Shown: piece by piece, positions 60,301 to 64,000 of the stretch
Position numbering within the stretch: position 1 is the stretch's first letter
How the letters are laid out: every line of letters begins with the position of its first letter
From: Chionis minor
Taxonomy: Eukaryota; Chordata; Aves; Charadriiformes; Chionididae
DNA length: 64,000 nt
Direction: 5' to 3'
Assembly: GCA_013398295.1 (NCBI GenBank)
Contig: VZSF01011357.1
Coordinates: forward strand, 1,792 to 65,791
Translations under genes and position numbers: made by a program
The notes under the pieces: generated by a model
What the model saw: the letters and a program-made list of their open reading frames with translations, nothing else
Told to the model about the DNA's origin: nothing
Databases searched by the model: none

Positions 60301-63300
60301 TATTCCCTGTTTTGACCGTAATCCCTCTGATACAGTTCCAGTTTCAGGTACAGTCCTATGCAATTTTATTATAGAGCTACTTCATTTCATGATGGAAGTG
60401 GAACGGGAAATGGGTTAGTTAGGAAAGGTACGCTTTTCTTTGAAGCAGTACATTCTATTCACTATGACTTTTAAGATCCTTTTGGAACAATGTAAGTAGT
60501 TGTATGCAAGAATGCAAGTTCTCCCTCAAGGATGGTGAAAGCTTATGCAACTGCACCTTCCATGTACAAACAAGTAAGTGACAGTGAAAAAGACAGGAGG
60601 TAGTCAGGTATCTTGGTTGCAGGGATGGGAAAACTGTATGTATGAAGCAGGGGCTTTTGTTGGTGCAGTCTGAGGTGCAAAAAACCAAGTGGAATTCTGT
60701 CCCTGGGTGGGTTTTGTCTTCCCTCAGAAGCTGTGATGGTCCCAGAATTTCCACCCTGTGCTGGCGCTGGAACTGTGCCAGCTTTTCAGTCATTTCCACT
60801 GGTTAAAAGGAATTTCAGTAAGCACAGATGCAAGACTGAAGTCTTCCTGCCTCCCTTGTCGCTGTAGCTAATGCTCAGCTACGGTACCAAGAACCATTTC
60901 TGGTTTGATGCCTGTCAGTGTCTGTCATTCTGAGCCGATGCTGCCATGAATATTAAAATATTGTCTTTGCAATGCTTTATGCTTATTCTAAGGAAAAATT
61001 CTGATAACCATAACAATTTGAAGTTTTATTTCTTTCCTCTTTCCCTTACACCATCTTTATTTTTTATTTGTTAGTTCATAATTTGAAACCAGCAGATATT
61101 CGAGTGATTGCTGCCCTGGGAGATTCAATCACAGTAAGTAAAGATCACTGGATAACCATCGTTAAAGCAAGTAATGAAAAAGCATTTCTGAATTTTTAAC
61201 CCGAGAAATAGAATATGTACAGTTACACCCTATTGAGCGAAACTTGGTTTTGACACGTTCTTTTCCATACTCCACCCTGACTGACTGGTAATCAGATCAT
61301 GAGTCTAATCTGAGTGCACAGTTCCCATTTAAAGTCCACAAGAGCACCACACAAGGAAGAGCCACAAGATTAGATTGCACGGCAGCGAAGCCAGTCTCCT
61401 AGAGTGGACTTGCAACAATTGCTTTTCTTTATTGATTGCAGGCAGCTCCCAAGGTATTGGCCTTCAAAGATATTAGTAAGCAGCATAAATAGAAAGAAAA
61501 AATTCTGCAGCTAATTGTGTATATGCGCATGTATATATATATATATGATATGATAAATACATATATGATAATACTAAAGCCTATAAAGCTGTGTCTGTTT
61601 ATACTAACTAAATATTTCAGTAAAATTGCAATAAATCGTCAGGTGTGTGAAGTGTAACTTATCTTGAGATTATGTTTCTTTTTTTAACACTGGTTCTGGA
61701 ACTACGTAAACTTGTTACTCCTAGGCTGACTATGATTCTACTGTCAGTGATGACTGGTTTGCTGCGTATATCACAGTTCATGTTTCTTATGTCTTCTGTG
61801 CTAATTACTGCATTAAATCCTTGTAGTCGCCTTTCTTGGGGAAACTGGGGGAGGGAAGATGTAAAAATCACCGCACCACTATTTAATGTGAGGAACATTA
61901 TAATAAATTATTCATTCAGGACTATTGCAATCTTATTTATTCCTTACATAAATCTAGAATTATATGAATATTTTGAACATTCTCAACCATTTTTTTCCTC
62001 ACTTGATCTTATCAAGAAGTTGATAGAAGAGGGTAATTCACTGGAGCAGAGTTAAAATACTCTTGGCCTTTGATCCTCTTGAGAACAAGGATCTGTTATG
62101 TTTTTGGAAGATGACATAGCTTGCTTCATTGATATACTCTTTAATTATGTTCACTAGGATCAGTCAGAGAACTAGTTACTGTAGCAATTCTTATTTTCTG
62201 AAGGTGAACTCCTCTTTTCTCCTGTTTCCAGGCAGGAAATGGGGCAGCATCCAAACCCCATGATGTTCTGGATGTCCTGACTCAATACAGAGGTGTTTCT
62301 TGGAGGTGAGTCCCAGGGATTTCACCCCCAGTGGGAGGGAATCCATTTTCTTGTGTTTTGATATATATAGTTATTTTTGTAGCCAATGGAGGCTTGTTGA
62401 GAGCGAATGTGACTTTGTTTTGCATAGAGGCACGTAGTCGTGCTATTACTCATGAAAAATAAAATATTCAAACTAGTGGCTATCTCGAGTACAATGTAGC
62501 CTGGCTGGAATAGGCCTGGATGAAAAGAGGTCCTTTTTAAGATGGTCTCTTCTCCTTTGGTTGTAGCTATTGCAAAGGAGACTTCTAGATTCCAGTGGCA
62601 TTGCACCACTTGCACATTCTGCATTTCTGTCCCTGCTCTTTCTATATCCCATTTGATCTCCCTGCCATTGCCCACATCGCCCATTTGTCTCATTTAAAAT
62701 CAGCGGTCTACAAAAAGTCAAAATAGGATCTTTTTTACTCCCACTGTTTCATACATGTTATCTATTTCCTTAAGCCTTTCCCAGTATTGCTTACATCATG
62801 CAGAACAGCTTATCAGTTATGAGTCAGTACAGACTATTATATATGCAGCATTTTATTAGGTCAAAAAGCCACTCTGAGCCACTGCAGCTCTGTAAGAAGT
62901 TTAAACCGGTACTGAAGCACTTCAAAATATTCTGTTCCAAATAAAAAGGATGCTATAGAGGTGTTCTAAGTCCAACTTCTTATATTTTGATCTTTAATAA
63001 TAATCTACTGGCATTTGGGGGGATAAAAGTATACTAGCATTTTCTACAGTATGAGGGAGAGTAAAGACCATGTAGACATATGTTGAATTTTACCCCTCTA
63101 GTAGTATTCTTCCAGTTGAGTGAAATGAGGGGTAAAAAGTCTTGAGTATACCTATCACTCTGACATATATGCTTTTAGAACTTGTTGTTGTGGATGCAAA
63201 GGATTTGTTAGCTAAAAATGGAAGTAAAATTATTTTAAGAGGGACAACAATAGCAAAGATGGCAGCTTTTAAAAAAAAAAAAAAAGAAATCTTACTTTTT

Positions 63301-63628
63301 TCAGCTAGGGTTTAAACACATCCCAAAACACGGGAGGGAGTTCAAAGAGCAGCTCTAGTGTACAGGGCTTTTAATATGATTATTATGATTATGAGAGAGT
63401 CTCTGATTTCGTGACCCCATTGGTATGCACACAGAGAGCTTGCTTTGCCTTGGCACAACCACCAGAGAATGTGCTGTGTACATGAATAGAAACCCCATGA
63501 GGGGGAGCTGTCTTACTTAGTCCACTGCCTTACCAAGTCCATCATATGTTGGAACACTTTTTTCTTGTTCTTTCTTTTTAACAGTGTTGGAGGAAATGAA
63601 AACATAAGCACAGTCACGACACTAGCAA
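33277..63628 (+). CDS. PLB1: PLB1 gene, first 20 coding exons (phospholipase B1; 3'-partial)
   Basis: Phospholipase B1 is a large membrane-anchored GDSL-family lipase of gut brush border and epidermis. It has phospholipase A2, lysophospholipase and retinyl-ester hydrolase activity. Mammalian PLB1 has four tandem repeats and a C-terminal membrane anchor. Exons: 33277-33340, 37335-37372, 38525-38588, 39093-39151, 40647-40687, 42164-42189, 42560-42644, 43163-43214, 44406-44492, 44971-45033, 46327-46409, 49336-49414, 50078-50182, 51715-51804, 57896-57964, 58721-58792, 60281-60347, 61075-61133, 62232-62305, 63585-63628. They total 1,321 nt and read in one frame for 440 codons. Residues 1-21 form a signal peptide, ~56-312 repeat 1, 313-381 a linker, and 382 onward repeat 2. 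Repeat 1 lacks the catalytic GDS serine (GSL at 71-73) and a normal GxND block. Repeat 2 has G-D-S at 397-399. Repeats 3 and 4 and the anchor lie beyond the window. Exon 6 is the least certain. Confidence 0.93.
33341..37334 (+). other. PLB1: PLB1 intron 1
   Basis: The ~4-kb intron is AT-rich and is largely filled in its middle by an old CR1 copy (listed separately). A GC-richer island at about 36230-36460 stands out from the flanks. No exon is seen. Confidence 0.8.
34340..35985 (+). mobile_element. Ancient CR1 LINE copy, ~1.6 kb (ORF2 polymerase to end)
   Basis: Block after block is collinear with CR1 ORF2. AAATATATCTGAAACAGGGA lies near 34499, and GGATTAGATGGTATCCACCC near 34719. GGCTCTGGGGAACTGCAGTG and AGACAAACTGATGACATCAG follow, then TATTTGGATTTCCACAAATC near 35077. 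GCCTGGTTAAAAGCTGGGAA, ACATCAGCTCAGTGTTAACA and CAACTCAAAAAAGATGTGGA come next. Finally there are TTCAGCCTGGAAGAAAGACG and TGCCACAGGACTTGGGGGGA, and an AATAGGCAAATTCAT block near 35924. Stops and indels are everywhere, so it is inactive. It lies in sense orientation in PLB1 intron 1. Ends are approximate. Confidence 0.87.
37335..37372 (+). CDS. PLB1: PLB1 exon 2 (short, after signal peptide)
   Basis: The 38-nt exon enters in phase 1 and leaves in phase 0 (acceptor TTTTTTAAG, donor GTAAAG). With exon 1 it reads [13 protein letters not shown]. The HLEEQGILE part aligns with TLEGQLWPE at the same place in human PLB1. The likeness is modest; phase and length support it. Confidence 0.6.
37373..38524 (+). 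other. PLB1: PLB1 intron 2
   Basis: The intron is 1,152 nt. It contains tempting but unusable exon-like stretches (for example after 37656), rejected because of in-phase stops. A poly-T run lies near 38503-38514, just before the exon 3 acceptor. Confidence 0.7.
38525..38588 (+). CDS. PLB1: PLB1 exon 3
   Basis: The 64-nt exon enters in phase 0 and leaves in phase 1, with acceptor TCAAAG after a long T-tract and donor GTTTGT. The peptide [20 protein letters not shown] shares the LxxxxFxC pattern of human TLKNSPFPC at this point. It has the same phase pattern as exon 17, its counterpart ahead of repeat 2. The donor is weak. Confidence 0.7.
38854..38913 (+). repeat. 20-bp tandem repeat, three copies
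   Basis: Three perfect tandem copies of GAGCACCCAAAGTATTTACT lie in PLB1 intron 3, ending about 180 nt before exon 4. A fourth, decayed start (GAACCCCTGAG) follows. Confidence 0.97.
39093..39151 (+). CDS. PLB1: PLB1 exon 4 (repeat 1, GDSL block I, degenerate)
   Basis: The 59-nt exon enters in phase 1 and leaves in phase 0 (acceptor TTTCTGTAG, donor GTAAGT). It reads [20 protein letters not shown]. This is the start of a PLB repeat and matches exon 18 ([20 protein letters not shown]) in length and phase. The catalytic G-D-S is replaced by G-S-L, so this repeat cannot use the usual nucleophile. Confidence 0.93.
39152..40646 (+). other. PLB1: PLB1 intron 4
   Basis: The intron is 1,495 nt. A 139-codon open frame at 39815-40234 has no family likeness and no suitable splice frame. 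No repeat can be named with confidence. Confidence 0.7.
40647..40687 (+). CDS. PLB1: PLB1 exon 5 (repeat 1)
   Basis: The 41-nt exon enters in phase 0 and leaves in phase 2 (acceptor TTCACAG, donor GTAACA), reading [13 protein letters not shown] plus a split codon. Its phases equal those of exon 19 in repeat 2, though it is 33 nt shorter. A weak G-x-G...D likeness to human PGTGDLEMQDW supports it. Confidence 0.6.
40955..41065 (+). mobile_element. MIR-like SINE fragment
   Basis: AGAACCCAGGAGTCCTGATA near 41010 with GAGACCAGAAAGCAGAG before it resembles the inner part of MIR-type SINEs (…AGAACCCAGGAGTCCTGACT…). It is short and diverged, in PLB1 intron 5. Other explanations remain open. Confidence 0.45.
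42164..42189 (+). CDS. PLB1: PLB1 exon 6, candidate 26-nt microexon (repeat 1)
   Basis: The stretch follows a very good pyrimidine tract (CTCTACATCTTCTTCCTAG) and ends at a weak donor GTGAAA. It must enter in phase 2 and leave in phase 1 to join exons 5 and 7, and 26 nt does this exactly, as the 44-nt counterpart exon 20 does in repeat 2. The joined peptide is [10 protein letters not shown], lying where human repeat 1 has VCMGVMTVLS. Without it, exon 5 can join only to the downstream acceptors of exon 7. Confidence 0.5.
42560..42644 (+). CDS. PLB1: PLB1 exon 7 (repeat 1)
   Basis: The 85-nt exon enters in phase 1 and leaves in phase 2 (acceptor TCATTCAG, donor GTAAGT). It encodes [20 protein letters not shown] and AASDSQA, then half of a Met codon. 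FNPSV matches the F-(N/S)-P-S block of all PLB repeats. A TAGCAG tandem acceptor lies 10-13 nt inside (42567-42572). It would give starts at 42570 or 42573, which are in frame directly after exon 5. Confidence 0.8.
43163..43214 (+). CDS. PLB1: PLB1 exon 8 (repeat 1)
   Basis: The 52-nt exon enters in phase 2 and leaves in phase 0 (acceptor CTTTTCAG, donor GTTTGT). It reads [17 protein letters not shown]. This aligns closely with DLWIQAQELVRNMKENLQ of human PLB1, the helix between GDSL blocks II and III. Confidence 0.93.
43215..44405 (+). other. PLB1: PLB1 intron 8
   Basis: The intron is 1,191 nt. It contains a pseudo-exon at 43610-43631 with fair splice sites but a length that would break the frame. 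No repeat is recognised. Confidence 0.7.
44406..44492 (+). CDS. PLB1: PLB1 exon 9 (repeat 1, GDSL block III, degenerate)
   Basis: The 87-nt exon is in phase 0 at both ends (donor GTAAGC). It reads [20 protein letters not shown] followed by CSSCASTEL. The DFQxDWKLIxVFF core is unmistakable PLB1. Active repeats carry IGGNDLC here; this copy has SAENPCSSC, losing the G-x-N-D oxyanion-hole motif while keeping the cysteines. Confidence 0.96.
44971..45033 (+). CDS. PLB1: PLB1 exon 10 (repeat 1)
   Basis: The 63-nt exon is in phase 0 at both ends (acceptor ATTTACAG, donor GTAAGG). It reads [20 protein letters not shown] plus K. It matches the human VDELMGVLDYLQQE helix that precedes the VPRAFVN block. 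Confidence 0.93.
45034..46326 (+). other. PLB1: PLB1 intron 10
   Basis: The intron is 1,293 nt with no repeat or exon recognised. Confidence 0.7.
46327..46409 (+). CDS. PLB1: PLB1 exon 11 (repeat 1)
   Basis: The 83-nt exon enters in phase 0 and leaves in phase 2 (acceptor CACTGCAG, donor GTAATA). It reads [20 protein letters not shown] then CQDYSNA. VP(K/R)AFVNLVD is a signature of every PLB repeat. Confidence 0.96.
46598..46690 (-). mobile_element. CR1 LINE 3' end, reverse orientation
   Basis: CACAGAGTTACAGAATCACC followed by GGGTTGTAAGGGGCCTCTGG, then AGATCATCTAGTCCAATCC, is the reverse complement of the CR1 3' UTR and tail. The element therefore lies on the - strand in PLB1 intron 11, with its tail end at about 46598. 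Confidence 0.9.
46738..47290 (-). mobile_element. Solo LTR of an avian endogenous retrovirus, reverse orientation
   Basis: The stretch begins TGTGGTGGATTGACCCTGGC, the reversed end of a widespread bird LTR family. AGGTCAGCTCTCCCAGCTGT and GTCCCCTCACAATCTCTTGC follow, then AAGAAAGTTAACTCCATCGC near the other end. Read on the - strand it has a polyadenylation signal AATAAA (47012-47017), about 275 nt from the LTR 3' end. No internal retroviral genes flank it, so it is a solo LTR left by recombination, just beside an older CR1 tail. The family (ERVL-like) is from memory. No clear target-site duplication was found and the ends are approximate. Confidence 0.75.
47291..49335 (+). other. PLB1: PLB1 intron 11, 3' part
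   Basis: This is the remainder of the 2,926-nt intron 11 (46410-49335) after the CR1 and LTR insertions. No exon or nameable repeat is seen; open frames on the - strand (for example 48371-48712) have no family likeness. Confidence 0.65.
49336..49414 (+). CDS. PLB1: PLB1 exon 12 (repeat 1)
   Basis: The 79-nt exon enters in phase 2 and leaves in phase 0 (acceptor TTTCTGCAG, donor GTATGG). It reads [20 protein letters not shown] then LRWSLQ. The C-x-C pair and the W-S-(L/Y)-Q end match human EPCNCSEETTRLAKVVMQWSYQ by pattern. Confidence 0.93.
50078..50182 (+). CDS. PLB1: PLB1 exon 13 (repeat 1)
   Basis: The 105-nt exon is in phase 0 at both ends (acceptor CTATTTAG, donor GTGAGT). It reads [20 protein letters not shown] then [18 protein letters not shown]...(D/E)DFTVV(L/V)QP is the conserved PLB block before the Asp/His region; PF of active repeats is PS here. 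Confidence 0.96.
50183..51714 (+). other. PLB1: PLB1 intron 13
   Basis: The intron is 1,532 nt. Two overlapping open frames at 50963-51353 are intronic noise. No repeat can be named. Confidence 0.7.
51715..51804 (+). CDS. PLB1: PLB1 exon 14 (end of repeat 1)
   Basis: The 90-nt exon is in phase 0 at both ends (acceptor TCTTTCAG, donor GTGAGC). It reads [20 protein letters not shown] then [11 protein letters not shown]-x-x-LWN(N/R)M is the conserved end of a PLB repeat. The D-C-F/I-H block with the catalytic Asp and His in active repeats is missing. Confidence 0.92.
51805..57895 (+). other. PLB1: PLB1 intron 14 (6.1 kb)
   Basis: This is the longest intron of the model, between the end of repeat 1 and the linker. 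It is AT-rich, with T-tracts at 54079 and 54368. A 162-nt open, exon-like stretch at 53775-53936 would keep the frame and is treated as a finding. Other open frames (54559-54774, 56143-56463) lack usable splice context. No transposon is recognised. Confidence 0.7.
57896..57964 (+). CDS. PLB1: PLB1 exon 15 (linker)
   Basis: The 69-nt exon is in phase 0 at both ends (acceptor CTTTCCAG, donor GTAAAA). It reads [20 protein letters not shown] then PSQ. It matches the (M/L)EPxG(E/Q)K...CPSQ linker that follows each PLB repeat. Confidence 0.95.
58721..58792 (+). CDS. PLB1: PLB1 exon 16 (linker)
   Basis: The exon (72 nt) follows acceptor CTCTGCAG and is in phase 0 at both ends. It reads [20 protein letters not shown] then NTKE. 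ESPYLF(S/T)YRNSNY is a near-identical block in mammals. Two donors are possible: GTATCT after 58792, or GTATAG after 58801, adding VSQ. The shorter form matches human spacing to the next cysteine exactly. Confidence 0.94.
58793..60280 (+). other. PLB1: PLB1 intron 16
   Basis: The intron is 1,488 nt. A GC-richer block at about 59770-60130 differs from the flanking AT-rich DNA and may be an unrecognised old repeat. No exon is seen. Confidence 0.65.
60281..60347 (+). CDS. PLB1: PLB1 exon 17 (linker before repeat 2)
   Basis: The 67-nt exon enters in phase 0 and leaves in phase 1 (acceptor CTTTGCAG, donor GTACAG). It reads [20 protein letters not shown] then VS. (D/N)PSDTVP(T/V)S matches human just ahead of repeat 2. 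It occupies the same place and phase as exon 3 ahead of repeat 1. Confidence 0.95.
61075..61133 (+). CDS. PLB1: PLB1 exon 18 (repeat 2, GDS catalytic-serine block)
   Basis: The 59-nt exon enters in phase 1 and leaves in phase 0 (acceptor TTTGTTAG, donor GTAAGT). It reads [20 protein letters not shown], the intact GDSL block I with the nucleophile serine at about residue 399 of this model. Repeat 2 is the catalytically active repeat in mammals, where the serine sits near residue 400. Confidence 0.97.
61134..62231 (+). other. PLB1: PLB1 intron 18
   Basis: The intron is 1,098 nt. It contains a short (TA)n microsatellite at 61531-61546 and one 127-codon open frame without coding character. Confidence 0.7.
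62232..62305 (+). CDS. PLB1: PLB1 exon 19 (repeat 2)
   Basis: The 74-nt exon enters in phase 0 and leaves in phase 2 (acceptor GTTTCCAG, donor GTGAGT). It reads [20 protein letters not shown] then GVSW. It is almost identical to the human repeat 2 block AGNGAGS...[14 protein letters not shown] that follows GDSLT. Confidence 0.97.
62306..63584 (+). other. PLB1: PLB1 intron 19
   Basis: The intron is 1,279 nt with a poly-A stretch near 63270-63285. No exon or nameable repeat is seen. Confidence 0.75.
63585..63628 (+). CDS. PLB1: PLB1 exon 20 (repeat 2)
   Basis: The 44-nt exon enters in phase 2 and leaves in phase 1 (acceptor TTTTAACAG, donor GTAAGT). It reads [14 protein letters not shown], matching VGGDENIGTVTTLA of human repeat 2. 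The next exon (NILREFNPSL-type) is not in the remaining 372 nt, so the gene continues beyond the window. Confidence 0.96.
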
Positions 63629-64000
63629 GTAAGTGCCTTTTTCCGTAAACTTGATAAATATCTGGAGCTGTTCATTAAAACAGTTGTTGTTGTAAAAGAA
63701 GACATGAAGAAAGATTTATGATTTGTAGCATGACAGAAGCAATCCCTTTGTATTCAGTGGCCACTGCTGAATAAGAATTGCATAATGGCCAGGCTGGGAT
63801 TTGCTGTGCGTGGCTTAACTATGTATTTCATAATTCCTAGGGGTTTGGTTGTTTCAGTATTCTTCTGTTGGTTATAGTTCTGCACAAAATATGTTGGGGA
63901 TAGATGAATCCAAGATCTTAGATCATAGCCTAAAGAAGCTATTTTGACTGTCGGAAAGTTGTTTTAGGCAAGATCAGTTTTTGCATGCTTTTTAGAGGTC
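63629..64000 (+). other. PLB1: PLB1 intron 20, 5' part
   Basis: The sequence after donor GTAAGT runs to the window end. No exon is seen. Confidence 0.85.

Noticed and set aside
61531..61546. (TA)n run in PLB1 intron 18
   Set aside because: It is a short ordinary microsatellite with no further structure.

Overview
The window is ordinary chromosomal DNA from a bird. Two neighbouring vertebrate genes are split by GT-AG introns, and the repeats are typically avian: several CR1 LINE copies of different ages, an ancient MIR-type SINE, and an LTR of a bird endogenous retrovirus. The two genes are FOSL2 (AP-1 transcription factor Fra-2) and PLB1 (phospholipase B1). They lie head to tail on the + strand, the same order as in other amniotes. 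Nothing in the window is bacterial or viral apart from old transposon and LTR remains.

Layout. 1-4534: 3' part of FOSL2 intron 1, opening in GC- and CpG-rich DNA; exon 1 (about 34 residues in human) lies upstream and is not in the window. 4535-10508: FOSL2 coding exons 2, 3 and 4 (255, 108 and 510 nt), giving 290 residues that include the whole bZIP domain and the conserved C-terminus. 10509 to about 15.55 kb: the likely long 3' UTR, with AU-rich nonamers and several polyadenylation signals. About 15.56-33.2 kb: intergenic DNA with CR1, MIR and other repeats, a GC-rich stretch at 20-24 kb, and no gene that I can support. 33277-63628: the first 20 coding exons of PLB1, which continues past the end of the window.

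The PLB1 model was built by eye from splice signals, phase continuity and my recall of mammalian PLB1. It reads through without a break for 440 codons. It encodes a signal peptide, a complete but catalytically degenerate first GDSL-lipase repeat (GDS replaced by GSL, and the GxND block altered), a linker, and the beginning of repeat 2 with an intact GDS motif (Ser at about residue 399). The weakest exons are 6 (a 26-nt microexon), 5 and 2.

The two genes are not a functional unit: FOSL2 is a nuclear immediate-early type factor and PLB1 a membrane-anchored digestive and epidermal lipase. I found no previously undescribed biological system. The most useful second looks are the microexon and tandem acceptor in PLB1 repeat 1, an in-frame exon-like stretch in intron 14, and old CR1 sequence close to a FOSL2 splice acceptor.
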